A stretch of DNA of 64,000 nt from Rhodococcus sp. 14-2470-1b (GCF_002259415.1 NZ_NPFY01000028.1:62001-126000), one strand, 5' to 3'; positions 18,647 through 31,734 are shown, counted from the stretch's first letter. Numbers and translations: made by a program. Notes: a model not told the origin generated them from the letters alone.

Positions 18647-19385
18647 CGTGGTCGTCCCCTTCGAACGGAGTTGCATTTCGCCCACGAAGAACGATGTCGA
18701 ATCGGTATCCCAGTGCCCAATTGTCCTGCGTAGCTTCGTAATCGAACACGCTGATCATGCGTGCTCGTGCGTCTTCGGGTGCCGAGTTGAAGATCGGGTC
18801 CTGGAAGAACATCGGATCGTCCGGAAAATACATCTGCGTGACGAGACGCTGGGTGAACGCCTGGCCGAACAGTGAGAAGTGGATATGCGCCGGGCGCCAT
18901 GCATTGTGGTGGTTGCCCCATGGGTAGGCGCCCGGTCTGATCGTGGTGAAGCGGTAGTTGCCTGCCGTGTCGGTCATCACTCGACCGACCCCGTCGAAAT
19001 GGGGGTCGAGCGGGGCAGGCCAGGTGTCGCCGGCGTGACGGTACCTTCCGCCTGCGTTGGCCTGCCAGACCTCGACGAGAGTGTTGGGCACGGCCTTTCC
19101 GTCGCTGTCGAGCACTCTGCCGTGCACGATGATGCGTTGTCCCTGCGCTTCGCCGCCGTTGGCGAGGGTCAGGTCGGCGTCGGCGGCCGTGACCCGTCCC
19201 TCTCCGAGGACCGGTCCGGTGATCTCGGTGAGTCGCTGGGGCAGCAGGACGAGCGGTTGTTTGGGGTGACGCAGCGCGGTGGTGCGGTACTCGGCGAAAT
19301 CACGTGGCGCGTTGACGCCCGTCTGGTCGCGGTACGGGCCCGCTGGGTCGGCGGTGATCGAGTGGTTCGGCGGTAGATGAAGCAT
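18639..19385 (-). CDS. pcaH: Protocatechuate 3,4-dioxygenase beta subunit
   Basis: A 248-residue catalytic subunit that carries the non-haem Fe(III) and opens the protocatechuate ring between the hydroxyls to give beta-carboxymuconate. The iron ligands are visible as Tyr115 (RYRHAGD), Tyr154 (GAYPWGN), His167 and His169 (PAHIHFSLFG). It is the first gene of the operon pcaHGBLRF, divergent from pcaIJ across a 191-nt control region. Confidence 0.95.
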   Translation of the reverse strand: MLHLPPNHSITADPAGPYRDQTGVNAPRDFAEYRTTALRHPKQPLVLLPQRLTEITGPVLGEGRVTAADADLTLANGGEAQGQRIIVHGRVLDSDGKAVPNTLVEVWQANAGGRYRHAGDTWPAPLDPHFDGVGRVMTDTAGNYRFTTIRPGAYPWGNHHNAWRPAHIHFSLFGQAFTQRLVTQMYFPDDPMFFQDPIFNSAPEDARARMISVFDYEATQDNWALGYRFDIVLRGRNATPFEGDDHDD

Positions 19386-19433
19386 CGATGTTCCTCACGG
19401 GAGAGGTTCGTGACGGTGTAGCACGCGAAGCTG

Positions 19434-19450
19434 CACATGTTCGCCATGTG
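19434..19450. promoter_or_regulatory. Perfect dyad in the pcaH-pcaI control region
   Basis: CACATG and CATGTG flank five bases, about 50 nt upstream of pcaH. It is a candidate binding site for PcaR or another regulator. Confidence 0.4.
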
Positions 19451-19464
19451 GACTGTCGGTCGCT

Positions 19465-19528
19465 ATGCGAACGATCCTAGACCGTAGATAGTGGGCTGGA
19501 CAACAAAATACCCCGAAAAAGTTCGCAT
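19465..19528. promoter_or_regulatory. Inverted pair of GTTCGCAT motifs between pcaH and pcaI
   Basis: ATGCGAAC at 19465-19472 and GTTCGCAT at 19521-19528 are exact reverse complements, one facing each divergent operon. Their symmetry suggests paired binding sites, most simply for the IclR-type PcaR, serving both promoters. Confidence 0.45.
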
Positions 19529-19576
19529 CGTGGCGAGGTGTTCACAGTGCGCACAAGTTTCGGTATGGTCGGCGGC

Positions 19577-20326
19577 ATGATGGACAAAGTGGTGGCGAGC
19601 GCCGCCGAGGCCGTGGCCGACATGCCGAACGGAGCCTCCGTTGCAGTCGGGGGGTTCGGTCTGGTCGGGGTCCCGGAAATCTTGATCGACGCCGTACTGA
19701 AGCAAGGAGCAACCGACCTCGAGGTCGTCAGCAACAACTGCGGTACCGACGGTTTCGGTCTCGGGATCCTGCTGGAGAAACGTCGTATCCGTCGAACGAT
19801 CAGTTCCTACGTCGGCTCCAACAAGGAGTTCGCTCGTCAGTATCTGGCCGGGGAACTCGAGGTCGAACTGACCCCGCAGGGAACGCTGGCGGAGCGGATG
19901 CGCGCCGGGGGAGCGGGCATCCCGGCATTCTTCACGCCCGCGGGCGTCGGAACGCAGGTCGCCGACGGCGGTCTGCCGCTGCGATACGACGGCAGCGGCG
20001 GTATCGCGGTCGCGAGCCCGCCGAAGGAAACACGCGAGTTCGACGGCGTCACCTACGTCATGGAACGCGGCATCGCCGCCGACTACGCATTGGTGCACGC
20101 GTGGAAAGGTGACCGGCACGGCAATCTCGTGTTCCATGCGAGCGCCCGAAACTTCAATCCTCCGGCAGCTGCGTCGGGACGGATCACCATCGCGCAGGTC
20201 GAGCACCTCGTCGAGCCGGGAGAGATTGCCCCGGACGACGTCCATACTCCTGGAATCCACGTTCAACGAGTGGTCCACGTCGGACCGGTAACCGTAGGAA
20301 TCGAGCAGCGGACGGTGCGATCATGA
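19577..20326 (+). CDS. pcaI: 3-Oxoadipate CoA-transferase alpha subunit
   Basis: A 249-residue subunit of the family I CoA-transferase that moves CoA from succinyl-CoA to 3-oxoadipate. The glycine-rich [10 protein letters not shown] segment near residues 24-33 is typical of the alpha subunit. The start is taken at ATGATG (19577) because the upstream frame back to 19538 lies in the control region; ATG 19580 is also possible, and neither has a strong ribosome-binding site. It overlaps pcaJ by 4 nt. A generic 3-oxoacid CoA-transferase is the alternative, but the pca context decides. Confidence 0.9.
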   Translation: MMDKVVASAAEAVADMPNGASVAVGGFGLVGVPEILIDAVLKQGATDLEVVSNNCGTDGFGLGILLEKRRIRRTISSYVGSNKEFARQYLAGELEVELTPQGTLAERMRAGGAGIPAFFTPAGVGTQVADGGLPLRYDGSGGIAVASPPKETREFDGVTYVMERGIAADYALVHAWKGDRHGNLVFHASARNFNPPAAASGRITIAQVEHLVEPGEIAPDDVHTPGIHVQRVVHVGPVTVGIEQRTVRS

Positions 20327-20961
20327 CTTCCCCGAAACTCTCACGTGAGCAGATGGCTGCGCGAGTGGCGCAAGAGCTGAACGACGGTGAATACGTCAAC
20401 CTCGGTATCGGAATGCCCACGCTCGTGCCGAACTACCTGCCTACCGACATCACGGTGATCCTTCACTCCGAGAACGGCGTTCTCGGAGTCGGTCCGTACC
20501 CGACCGAGGACGAGCTCGATCCCGAGATCATCAATGCGGGCAAGGAGACCATCACCGTTCTCCCCGGTGCGTCGTACTTCGATTCGTCGCAATCCTTCGG
20601 AATGATCCGGGGAGGTCAGGTGGACGTAGCCGTCCTCGGCGCCATGCAGGTCAGTGCCACAGGCGATCTCGCGAACTGGATGATTCCCGGCCACATGGTC
20701 AAAGGTATGGGCGGCGCGATGGACCTGGTGCACGGCGCTCGCCGCGTCATCGTCATGATGGAGCACGTGTCCAAGAAGGGTGAGCCGAAGATTCTCGAAT
20801 CCTGCACACTGCCGCTCACCGGTGTCGGATGCGTTCAGCGGATCATCACCGACATGGCCGTCCTCGACGTGACCACCGATGGTTTGAGGCTCGTCGAGAC
20901 GGCCCCCGGAATTACCGAGGACGACGTTCGCGCGGCGACGGGAGCAACCCTCAGCGTGTGA
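20323..20961 (+). CDS. pcaJ: 3-Oxoadipate CoA-transferase beta subunit
   Basis: A 212-residue subunit with the catalytic glutamate at Glu50 in the SENG motif, followed by [14 protein letters not shown]. It forms the enzyme with PcaI, and its ATG overlaps the pcaI stop by 4 nt. Its 3' end overlaps the convergent fdhD gene by 11 nt, leaving no room for an intergenic terminator. Confidence 0.92.
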   Translation: MTSPKLSREQMAARVAQELNDGEYVNLGIGMPTLVPNYLPTDITVILHSENGVLGVGPYPTEDELDPEIINAGKETITVLPGASYFDSSQSFGMIRGGQVDVAVLGAMQVSATGDLANWMIPGHMVKGMGGAMDLVHGARRVIVMMEHVSKKGEPKILESCTLPLTGVGCVQRIITDMAVLDVTTDGLRLVETAPGITEDDVRAATGATLSV

Positions 20962-21775
20962 CGCGGTGCGTGTGCGAGTACAGGTTCATGTTCTCGCCGC
21001 GCAGAAACCCCACAACGGTCAAACCCGACTCGTCGGCGAGGTCCACTGCGAGTGACGACGGCGCCGACACGGCGGCGAGGACGGGTATTCCCGCCATCAC
21101 CGCCTTCTGCGCGAGTTCGAACGAAGCACGGCCGCTCACCATCAACACCGTGCCTCCGGCTGGGATGCGATCCTGCGACGCAGCCCAGCCGACGATCTTG
21201 TCCACCGCGTTGTGACGGCCGACGTCCTCGCGCAGCGCGAGCATGGTGCCGTCCGCGTCGAACAGACCGGCCGCGTGCAGTCCGCCGGTGGAGTCGAACA
21301 CCTTCTGGGACTCGCGCAAGGTGCCGGGCATCGTGGCCAGGACGGATGCTTCGACGCGGACGTCGTCGCCGGCGGGGGAGAAACGGCTCTTCAGTCGGAC
21401 CGCGTCGAGCGACCCCTTGCCGCACACGCCGCACGACGACGTGGTGTAAAAGTTGCGTTCCACCCCGGGTTCGGGCGGTGCGACCCCGGCGGCAAGTGTG
21501 ACGTCGAGGACGTTGTAGGTGTTCTGGCCCTCGTCGTCGACACCGTCGCAGTACCGGGCGACCGCGATGTCGTCACGGCCGGAGATGACGCCTTCGGTCA
21601 GCAGAAATCCGTGCGCGAGTTCTACATCGTGGCCAGGGGTGCGCATCGTCACCGCGAGAGCGGACCCGTTCACCCTGATCTCGAGCGGTTCCTCCACGAC
21701 GAGGGTGTCGGGACGGGATGACTCGTGTGAGCCGCGAATCCGGACGACCGGACGGCGGGCAGTTATGCGTCCCAT
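20951..21775 (-). CDS. fdhD: Formate dehydrogenase accessory sulfurtransferase FdhD
   Basis: A 274-residue sulfur carrier that transfers sulfur from a cysteine desulfurase to the molybdenum cofactor of formate dehydrogenases. The active-site CxxC is Cys115-Cys118 (SSCGVCGKG), and [12 protein letters not shown] is the conserved central motif. No formate dehydrogenase or molybdenum cofactor gene is in the window, so its client is elsewhere. It converges with pcaJ and lies 16 nt downstream of the malQ stop on the same strand reading direction (malQ first, then fdhD). Confidence 0.92.
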   Translation of the reverse strand: MGRITARRPVVRIRGSHESSRPDTLVVEEPLEIRVNGSALAVTMRTPGHDVELAHGFLLTEGVISGRDDIAVARYCDGVDDEGQNTYNVLDVTLAAGVAPPEPGVERNFYTTSSCGVCGKGSLDAVRLKSRFSPAGDDVRVEASVLATMPGTLRESQKVFDSTGGLHAAGLFDADGTMLALREDVGRHNAVDKIVGWAASQDRIPAGGTVLMVSGRASFELAQKAVMAGIPVLAAVSAPSSLAVDLADESGLTVVGFLRGENMNLYSHTHRVTR

Positions 21776-21791
21776 GAATCGATTATGCGCC

Positions 21792-24131
21792 TCACTCGCG
21801 AAGCGCCTGAACCAGTGACGCCAGCCTGGGGTGATCGACCAGATCGTCCACCCAGACCGCCTTGCCCCTGTGATCGGCGAGAGGGATACGCCAATTCCGG
21901 TACTGCGTTTCGTCGGTGCCGGGTTGATTCTGAATCCGATTCTCGCCCACGAGATCCACGAGCGCTATTCCGAGCAGGGTCGACGGACTGCGGCGAATCA
22001 GCCGGTAGAGGGCTTCCACCGTCTCCTTCTCCGACGCATCCGTGGCAAGAAGTCCTCGGGTCCGCGCGAGATCGAGTACCGCTTCCCTCCCGGCGGCGTC
22101 CTGTTCGATCTCGGCGTCCAGCTCGCGTTCGAGCAACCCGAGACGCGAGCGGAGTGCAATATGTTCGCCGCGTAGGTATCCCACCGTCGGCGGCAGGTCG
22201 TGCGTGGTCACCGTCGTCAGGCAGAGTTCGCGGTATTCCTCGGGCGGGATGGGGGCCTCACCGTCGTTCTCGAACCACAGGATCGAGGTGCCGAAGAGTC
22301 CTCGGCTGCCCAGATACTCCTGCACTCGCGGCTCGAACACCCCGAGATCTTCGCCGACGACGACGGCCCCGGCCCGCTCGGCTTCGAGCACGAGGATTCC
22401 GATCAACGCTTCGTGGTCGTACTCGACGTACGCCCCGTCCGCGGCGCTGGACGACTCCTCCGGGATCCACCACAGTCGGAACAGGCCGAGGATGTGGTCC
22501 ACTCGAATACCGCCCGCGTGCCGGAGCACCGTCCGCAGCATGTCCCGATACGGTCCGTACGCCCGCTCTTCGAGCTCGTCGGGATTCCACGGTGGTTGGT
22601 TCCAGTTCTGTCCCTGCTGATTGAAGTTGTCCGGCGGTGCGCCGACGGTCACTCCCGTGGTCAAGGCCGATCCCAAGGTCCAGGCATCCGCCCCTTGACG
22701 GTGCACGCCGACGGCCAGGTCGTGCATGATCCCGATGTCCATTCCCGCGGCCGTCGCGGTGCGCTGCGCGCGTGCCAGCTGCTGATCGCAGATCCACTGA
22801 AGCCACTTGTGGAACAGGATCTTCTCGGCGGCAGTCGTGCGAAACTCCGACGAGAACGAGGTTCCCGGATGCGCAGCCTTGTCCGTCCACACAGCGTGCT
22901 CGGGGCCGTACTTCTCCGCGAGCGCGCACCAGAGGGCGAAGTCGTCGAGGCCGCTTCCTTCGCGCTCGCAGAACGCGTCGAACTCGGCCTGCCGGGCCGC
23001 GGATCGAGGAACCGCGAAGATTCTCTTGGCCGATTTCAGTTTGGCCCGAAACGACGGGTCGCGATCGATGCGGCCCGTTCGCTTGTTGGCCCTCGCGAAC
23101 GACCGAGCGGCTTCCCTGACCTTCGCGTACTGATCCTTAGGTAGGTACGCAGTCTCCGGAATGTCCTCGATTCGGATGTACATCGGATCGAAGAAGCGTC
23201 GAGTAGTGGGGAGATAGGGCGACGCCTCGACAGGGGGAACCGGTCTCTGCGCGTGCAGCGGATTGACCAGGACGTAATCGAAATCGTGGTAGCGGCCGGT
23301 GATGGACGCGAGGTCGGCGAGATCGCCGTAGTCCCCGACACCCCAGGATCGATCGGATCGGAGCGAGTACAACTGCGTCATCGATCCGAGCCGCTGCGTG
23401 AACCCAGCATCGTTCCTGCCGGCTCCACTCGCGGTTTCTGGGTCGTTCCTGCCGGCTCCACTCGCGGTTTCTGGGTCGTTCCTGCCGGCTCCACTCGCGG
23501 TTTCTGGGTCGTTCCTGCCGGCTCCACTCCCGCTCTTTGGGTCGTTCCTGCCGGCTCCACTCCCGCCTCGGCCGAGAAGGGCGTCGTTGGGCGACAGCCG
23601 ACGCGGTGTCGTCACGACCACGCAGCTGGCAGTCCGCGGGTCGCGGCCGTCCGCCGCGCTGACCGCCACCACGGTGTGCCAGCCGAGTGGGAGGTCGGCG
23701 GGTATCTCGAAGGTCGCTCGCCCGACGAGTGATCCGTCGATCTCGCGGGGCTCCACCCACACCTGGAGCTGGTCGAGCGATCTGCGCTCTCCGAACTCCG
23801 TCTCGAGGTGCACGTCCACCGGATCACCGTGTGGAACGTGTACGGCGATCGTCACGTCGCCGTCGCCTTCCACGGTGACGACGACAGGAGGAAGCATGCG
23901 ACGCCACGGCAACTCGTCGACGTCGGCCATCGCCTGTCGGACCTCCGCCTCGTCGGACGCCGAGATCCCGCGCGCAGCGAGGATTCTGCGAAGTGTGTCC
24001 TCGGATACCTCGTGCTCTCCACGGTCCCAGCCTCGGTAGGCGGTCGACACTCCACACTCACGGGCAAGGTCGCGCAGCAGCGCTGTGTAGGTCACGTTCT
24101 CGATCGTGCCAGCATCCACGGCCGTCGTCAT
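21792..24131 (-). CDS. malQ: 4-Alpha-glucanotransferase (amylomaltase) with inserted repeats
   Basis: A GH77 disproportionating enzyme of 779 residues from the ATG at 24131, moving glucan segments between maltodextrins. An actinobacterial N-terminal beta-sandwich region (residues 1-185) precedes the GH77 barrel. The nucleophile is Asp545 (GIRVDHILG), and the general acid is in GEDLGVF. Between the two domains, residues about 190-241 are five 11-residue repeats ([11 protein letters not shown] type) encoded by a 33-bp tandem repeat absent from ordinary MalQ. The insertion is in frame and lies in a linker, so activity may survive. An upstream frame to 24404 crosses the divergent rsbW promoter and is rejected as coding. 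Confidence 0.9.
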   Translation of the reverse strand: MTTAVDAGTIENVTYTALLRDLARECGVSTAYRGWDRGEHEVSEDTLRRILAARGISASDEAEVRQAMADVDELPWRRMLPPVVVTVEGDGDVTIAVHVPHGDPVDVHLETEFGERRSLDQLQVWVEPREIDGSLVGRATFEIPADLPLGWHTVVAVSAADGRDPRTASCVVVTTPRRLSPNDALLGRGGSGAGRNDPKSGSGAGRNDPETASGAGRNDPETASGAGRNDPETASGAGRNDAGFTQRLGSMTQLYSLRSDRSWGVGDYGDLADLASITGRYHDFDYVLVNPLHAQRPVPPVEASPYLPTTRRFFDPMYIRIEDIPETAYLPKDQYAKVREAARSFARANKRTGRIDRDPSFRAKLKSAKRIFAVPRSAARQAEFDAFCEREGSGLDDFALWCALAEKYGPEHAVWTDKAAHPGTSFSSEFRTTAAEKILFHKWLQWICDQQLARAQRTATAAGMDIGIMHDLAVGVHRQGADAWTLGSALTTGVTVGAPPDNFNQQGQNWNQPPWNPDELEERAYGPYRDMLRTVLRHAGGIRVDHILGLFRLWWIPEESSSAADGAYVEYDHEALIGILVLEAERAGAVVVGEDLGVFEPRVQEYLGSRGLFGTSILWFENDGEAPIPPEEYRELCLTTVTTHDLPPTVGYLRGEHIALRSRLGLLERELDAEIEQDAAGREAVLDLARTRGLLATDASEKETVEALYRLIRRSPSTLLGIALVDLVGENRIQNQPGTDETQYRNWRIPLADHRGKAVWVDDLVDHPRLASLVQALRE
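23411..23562. repeat. 33-bp tandem repeat, five copies, inside malQ
   Basis: The core GTTCCTGCCGGCTCCACTC recurs at exact 33-bp spacing from 23411, 23444, 23477, 23510 and 23543. The first three units are identical; the last two diverge after the core. A related 33-bp array lies at 56867-57017. Because the period is 11 codons, the array is open in all frames and does not break malQ. Confidence 0.9.
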
Positions 24132-24169
24132 GTTCGAAACGCACTGCACGTTCACTGCGGGATCTCGCA

Positions 24170-24195
24170 GGATTGAACGAGACGGCCCCGGGTAC
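24170..24195 (+). promoter_or_regulatory. Putative SigF-dependent promoter of rsbW-sigF
   Basis: GGATT (24170-24174), a 15-nt spacer and GGGTAC (24190-24195) closely match the mycobacterial SigF consensus of the GGTTT/GGGTAT type. It is placed about 95 nt upstream of rsbW, as expected for autoregulation. Confidence 0.55.
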
Positions 24196-24289
24196 TCTGG
24201 TCGCGGCGCGCACTCGAGCTGTGTGGCCTCTATGTTCAGCCCGAGGGAAACGACAGCGATTGTTGCGAAACGATGGATAGGGAGCGCGA

Positions 24290-24712
24290 ATGACTGGCGT
24301 CGGCAAGATCGAAGAGCTGGAACGAAATTCCGGCGCACCGGTCGAGCTGAGGGTGGTCGCGGACGCCGATCAGCTTCCGGTGGTGCGCGCGGTAGCCGAA
24401 ACACTTGCGGTACTGGGTGACTTCACCCTCGACGACATCGCCGACATCAAGCTCGTCGTCGACGAGGTGTGTTCGGAGCTGATCTCCGGGGCGCTGCCGG
24501 GCGCGGAACTGTCGTGTTCGTTTCTCGTCAGCGACAGCGGCATCCGAATCTCCACGACCTCGGTGGTGGACTCCGACCGCATCCCGCGAGGAGACAGCTT
24601 CGGCTGGCACGTACTTCAGACTCTCACCGACTCGATCTCGCTTGCTGCGTCCTCGGTCGAGGGTGGCTCGTCGGTGGTAGTCGACGTGGTCAAGCGGAGG
24701 AGTAGCTCCTAG
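24290..24712 (+). CDS. rsbW: Anti-sigma factor, RsbW-type serine kinase/ATPase
   Basis: A 140-residue GHKL-type ATP-binding protein that sequesters SigF until released by an unphosphorylated anti-anti-sigma factor. The Bergerat-like N box is DIKLVVDEVCSELI near residues 51-64, and a second glycine motif (GDSFGWHVLQTLTD) is near 101-114. It corresponds to mycobacterial UsfX. Its stop overlaps the sigF GTG by one base, so antagonist and sigma factor are coexpressed. Confidence 0.88.
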   Translation: MTGVGKIEELERNSGAPVELRVVADADQLPVVRAVAETLAVLGDFTLDDIADIKLVVDEVCSELISGALPGAELSCSFLVSDSGIRISTTSVVDSDRIPRGDSFGWHVLQTLTDSISLAASSVEGGSSVVVDVVKRRSSS

Positions 24713-25494
24713 TGCCCGTGCCGTACGAAAAATCTACGCGGCGTCAGTCGGACGACTACAGCGAAGTCGTACCTCTCATCCAGCAGATGCAAGCGATGGA
24801 GGACTCTCCTCAGAAGCAAGTGCTCCGCGACCGCATCATCACTCGCTGCCTTCCGCTCGCCGAGCACATAGCCCGGCGTTTCGGAGGTCGAGGCGAAGCG
24901 CACGAGGATCTGCTCCAAGTCGCCAGACTGGGCTTGGTCAATGCCGTCGACAGATTCGACATCGAACGCGGATCCGACTTCGTCTCCTTCGCCGTCCCCA
25001 CGATCATGGGTGAGGCTCGACGCTACTTCCGCGACGCGGGATGGTCGGTTCGTGTGCCACGGCGCATGAAGGAACTCAACTCGATGATCTCCGGCGCCGT
25101 CGGCACGCTGTCGCAGAAGCTGGGGCGAGCCCCGACCGCGAGTGAAATCGCCGCGGAACTGGACATCGACGTCAAGGAAGCGACGCAGGCCCTGCTTGCG
25201 CGCAGTGCCTATCAGACCGTCTCCGTCGACTCCGTCGTCAGCGACGACCGCCTTCCGTTGATGGACACGTTGGGCTCCAACGATCCCGAGCTCGAGAAGA
25301 TGGAAAGTTACCTGACTGTCCGGCCCGCGCTGGAGAAACTGCCGGAGCGTGAGCGGCAGATCGTGATCCTGCGGTTCTTCGGGTCCATGACGCAGACGCA
25401 GATCGCCGAGCGGATGGGCATCTCGCAGATGCATGTCTCACGCATCCTGGCCCGGACTCTCACTCAGCTGAGGGAAGAGCTCGGACCGAGGTGA
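24712..25494 (+). CDS. sigF: RNA polymerase sigma factor SigF (sigma-B/F/G family)
   Basis: A 260-residue group 3 sigma factor for general stress and stationary phase. Region 2 is about residues 45-105 (HEDLLQVARLGLVNAVDRFD, then FVSFAVPTIMGEARRYFRD), region 3 is about 115-180, and region 4 is at 205-255 with the helix-turn-helix MTQTQIAERMGISQMHVSRI. It starts at a GTG preceded by GGAGGAG and is translationally coupled to rsbW. A SigF-like promoter lies upstream of the pair. Confidence 0.92.
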   Translation: MPVPYEKSTRRQSDDYSEVVPLIQQMQAMEDSPQKQVLRDRIITRCLPLAEHIARRFGGRGEAHEDLLQVARLGLVNAVDRFDIERGSDFVSFAVPTIMGEARRYFRDAGWSVRVPRRMKELNSMISGAVGTLSQKLGRAPTASEIAAELDIDVKEATQALLARSAYQTVSVDSVVSDDRLPLMDTLGSNDPELEKMESYLTVRPALEKLPERERQIVILRFFGSMTQTQIAERMGISQMHVSRILARTLTQLREELGPR

Positions 25495-25500
25495 TCTCAC

Positions 25501-25533
25501 GCATGCCCGGTCCGTAACATCGGCCGGGCATGC
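25501..25533 (+). terminator. Hairpin after sigF
   Basis: The arms GCATGCCCGG (25501-25510) and CCGGGCATGC (25524-25533) pair. The hairpin ends where an alternative upstream start of the next gene would lie, supporting that gene's GTG start at 25563. Confidence 0.6.
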
Positions 25534-25562
25534 CTGGACTTCGATCACCGAGGAGAGCGCCC

Positions 25563-27557
25563 GTGTCACAGCGACCGACCGGAATCTTCGACGACCTGGA
25601 TCGGTACGTCACCGAACCACGGGTCACCGATCTCGCCGTCGCACGCGACGGTCGTCGCGTCGTGGTCACGGTCTCGCGGCCCGACTCCGCCGGGGCGAAG
25701 TACGTCGGTGCCCTCTGGGAGGTCGACGCGACCGGCGAGTCCGACGCGCGGCGCCTCACCTGGAACGACGACGGCGCGAGCGGACCGGCGTTCACCGCCT
25801 CGGGTGATCTCCTGTTCACTCGTCGGGCGTCGAAGGACGACGAATCGTCGGCGATATGGTCCCTGCCTTCCGGCGGAGGTGAAGCGCACGTCGTCGCTGC
25901 CCGCGGCGCCGGTTTCTCCGGCGTCGTCACGGCGACGGCCGCACCGGCGTTCGTGGCGGTCTCCGGCGTACACCCGTCGGCTCGAACCGACGCCGACGAC
26001 GATCGAATCCGGTTGTTGCGCAAGGACGGCAAGATCGACGCTGTCCTGCACTCCGGTTACCCGGTGCGGTACTGGGACCACGACCTGGGCCCGGCAACGC
26101 CGCACCTGTTCGCCTCCGAGGACGGCTCGTCAGTGCGTCTACTCACCGACGCGGCGGCCGGGGCGCTGCAGGAAGCGTCCTACGACATCAGTTCCGACGG
26201 AACATTTCTGGTGTCGACGTGGACGATCGCCGGGGCCCTCGCGACGTCGCGCACCGTCCTGATCCGTATCGACCTCGACACGGGGGAGCGGCGAATCATC
26301 GTCGACGACAGTGACGCCGACCTGTCGTCGCCTGCTGTCTCCCCGGACGGTACGAAGGTCGCGTTCGTGCGCGAGTCTCTGTCGACCCCGGAGGACGCGC
26401 CTCGAGTGTCGTTGCACGAGTACGCCTTCGCCGACGGAACCGTGACCGAATCCGCACCCGGGTGGGACCTGTGGCCGTCGGAACCCGTGTGGCTCGCCGA
26501 CGGTAGCGGCCTTCTCGTCGTCGCCGACGAGAACGGACGAGCGCCGATCTTCCTGGTGTCGGGTGGCGAAGTGCGCCGGGTGACCGACACCGATTCCGCT
26601 TACACCCACGTCCATGCCGCCGCAAACGGCGTCGCGTTCGCGTTGGAGGCGTCGTATCTCGAACCACCGCATGCGGTGCGCGTCGACGTCGCGACGGGCG
26701 GGATCACCCGCCTGCGCACGGGACTGGACGCGCCGGACCTGCCCGGGACTCTGACCGAGATCGAGACCACCGCGGACGACGGCCACCGGGTCCGTGGTTA
26801 CGTTGCACTTCCGCACGGCGTGTCCGACACCGAGAAGGCCCCACTCCTGCTGTGGGTGCACGGAGGACCCCTCGGATCGTGGAACACATGGTCGTGGCGG
26901 TGGAACCCGTGGCTGCTCGTCGCTCGGGGATACGCGGTCCTGCTTCCGGATCCGGCTCTGTCGACGGGCTACGGCCACGAGTTCGTGCAACGAGGCTGGG
27001 GACGATGGGGCAAGGAGCCCTTCACCGACCTCATGGCGATCACGGACGCAGCCACCTCGCGCCCCGATATCGACGAGACCAGAACCGCTGCGATGGGCGG
27101 TTCCTTCGGCGGATACATGGCCAACTGGATCGCCGGTCACACCGACAGGTTCGACGCCATCGTGACCCATGCGAGCCTGTGGGCGCTCGACCAGTTCGGT
27201 CCCACCACCGACGTCGCGTACTACTGGCAGCGCGAGATGTCCCCGGAGATGGCCGTCGAGAACTCGCCGCACCTGTTCGTCGCGGACATCTCCACACCGA
27301 TGCTCGTGATCCACGGGGACAAGGACTATCGAGTGCCCGTCGGTGAAGGGCTGCGCCTGTGGTACGAACTGCTCAGCGAGTCCGGACTGCCTGCCGACGA
27401 CGAAGGCAGGACCGATCACCGTCTGCTGTACTTCCCGTCCGAGAACCACTGGGTTCTCACGCCCCAGCACGCCAAGATCTGGTACGAGGTGGTCACGGCG
27501 TTCCTGGCGGACCACGTGCTGGGTGAGCGAATCGAGCTTCCCGAGACGTTGGGGTGA
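25563..27557 (+). CDS. S9-family serine peptidase (acylaminoacyl-peptidase/dipeptidyl peptidase-like)
   Basis: A 664-residue cytoplasmic peptidase of the prolyl oligopeptidase clan. The N-terminal two thirds are beta-propeller-like repeats (about residues 20-400), and the C-terminal alpha/beta-hydrolase domain holds Ser514 (GGSFGGYMA), Asp588 (GDKDYRVP) and His629 (SENHWVL). No signal peptide is visible. The GTG at 25563 has GAGGAG 8 nt upstream. The substrate is unknown; the family removes acylated amino acids or dipeptides from short peptides. It stands alone between sigF and valS. Confidence 0.88.
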   Translation: MSQRPTGIFDDLDRYVTEPRVTDLAVARDGRRVVVTVSRPDSAGAKYVGALWEVDATGESDARRLTWNDDGASGPAFTASGDLLFTRRASKDDESSAIWSLPSGGGEAHVVAARGAGFSGVVTATAAPAFVAVSGVHPSARTDADDDRIRLLRKDGKIDAVLHSGYPVRYWDHDLGPATPHLFASEDGSSVRLLTDAAAGALQEASYDISSDGTFLVSTWTIAGALATSRTVLIRIDLDTGERRIIVDDSDADLSSPAVSPDGTKVAFVRESLSTPEDAPRVSLHEYAFADGTVTESAPGWDLWPSEPVWLADGSGLLVVADENGRAPIFLVSGGEVRRVTDTDSAYTHVHAAANGVAFALEASYLEPPHAVRVDVATGGITRLRTGLDAPDLPGTLTEIETTADDGHRVRGYVALPHGVSDTEKAPLLLWVHGGPLGSWNTWSWRWNPWLLVARGYAVLLPDPALSTGYGHEFVQRGWGRWGKEPFTDLMAITDAATSRPDIDETRTAAMGGSFGGYMANWIAGHTDRFDAIVTHASLWALDQFGPTTDVAYYWQREMSPEMAVENSPHLFVADISTPMLVIHGDKDYRVPVGEGLRLWYELLSESGLPADDEGRTDHRLLYFPSENHWVLTPQHAKIWYEVVTAFLADHVLGERIELPETLG

Positions 27558-27601
27558 AAGGGCGCGTGGGAGCGCCCCGGCGCGACCACTAGAATCGTCG
27601 G

Positions 27602-30303
<2,702 letters not shown>

Positions 30304-30304
<1 letters not shown>

Positions 30305-31734
30305 TGACCGAATTCGATCAGCCCGCGAGCCAGGGCGACCCAGGGCCAGTCGATCTCGCCGAGTTGGCTCTCGTCGAGGCCGAGCTCGACAAGCGCTGGC
30401 CCGAGACGAAGATCGAGCCGAGCACCGCGAGGATCGCGGCGCTGATGGACCTTCTGGGCTCGCCGCAGAAGGCGTACCCGTCCATCCACGTCGCGGGGAC
30501 GAACGGGAAGACGTCGGTCACCCGGATGATCGACGCATTGCTGACGCACTTCCATCGGCGCACCGGTCGGACGACGAGCCCTCACCTGCAGGTGGCCACG
30601 GAACGTATCAGTATCGACGGCGCACCGATCTCGCCGCGTCTCTACGTCGACACCTACAACGAGATCGCACCTTTCGTGGAGATGATCGACGCGCAGTCGC
30701 AGGCTGCCGGTGGTCCGAGGATGAGCAAGTTCGAGGTGACCACCGCGATGGCGTTCGCCGCATTCGCGGAGGCACCCGTCGAGGTCGCCGTCGTGGAAGT
30801 CGGACTGGGCGGCCGGTGGGATGCGACCAACGTCGTCGACGGTGAAGTCGCCGTCATCACCCCGATCGACTTGGACCACACCGAGTTTCTCGGCTCCGAC
30901 CTCGCGGGAATCGCGGGGGAGAAGGCCGGCATCATCAAGAAGGCACCGGAACGGTTGGTGCCGAGGGACACGGTCGTGGTCGTCGCCGAACAGAAGCCGG
31001 AGGCTCTCGACGTCGTCCTGCGCGCTGCAGTCGAGGCGGATGCAGCCGTGGCCCGTCAAGGGTCGGAGTTCCGTGTACTCGCCCGCCGGATCGCCGTCGG
31101 CGGTCAACAGCTCGAACTGCAAGGCCTCGGAGGCGTCTACACCGACGTCTTTCTTCCCCTGCACGGCGAACACCAAGCGCACAACGCATCCCTCGCCCTG
31201 GCCGCAGTGGAAGCGTTCTTCGGGGCAGGCGCGGACAGGCAGCTCGATGTCGAGATCGTCCGCGCGGCCTTCGGTTCCATCGTGAACCCCGGACGGCTCG
31301 AGCGGGTGCGCAACGCACCGACGGTCTTCCTCGACGCAGCGCACAATCCGCACGGTGTGCGCGCACTCGCCGCCACGCTGGCGGACGAGTTCGACTTCCG
31401 CAAGCTGGTGGGTGTCGTCAGCGTCATGGGCGACAAGGACGTCGATGCGATGTTGACGGCTCTCGAGCCCGTGTTCGACGAGATCGTCGTCACCCACAAC
31501 GGTTCGCCTCGCGCAATGGACGTGGAAGAACTCGCCAACATCGCCGTCGCCAAATTCGGTGACGAACGTGTGGTGGTGTCGCCGACCCTGGCCGACGCGT
31601 TGGAAACCGCCATCGGCCTGGCCGAAGAGGTCGCCGACCCAGGGGAGGCAGTGTCCGGGGCGGGCGTCGTCGTCACCGGTTCGGTCGTGACCGCAGGTGC
31701 CGCCAGAACCCTGTTCGGAAAGGAACCGGTATGA
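30304..31734 (+). CDS. folC: Bifunctional folylpolyglutamate synthase/dihydrofolate synthase
   Basis: A 476-residue Mur-ligase-type enzyme that adds glutamate to dihydropteroate and folates. The P-loop is GTNGKTS at residues 65-71, the family motif GLGGRWDATN follows in the middle, and HNPHG marks the C-terminal domain. GTG start, 1-nt overlap with valS and 4-nt overlap with the next gene. Confidence 0.94.

Noticed and set aside
23411..23562. Regularly spaced repeats resembling a CRISPR array
   Set aside because: The units are directly adjacent with no unique spacers, lie inside an open malQ frame and have no cas genes nearby. It is a tandem minisatellite.
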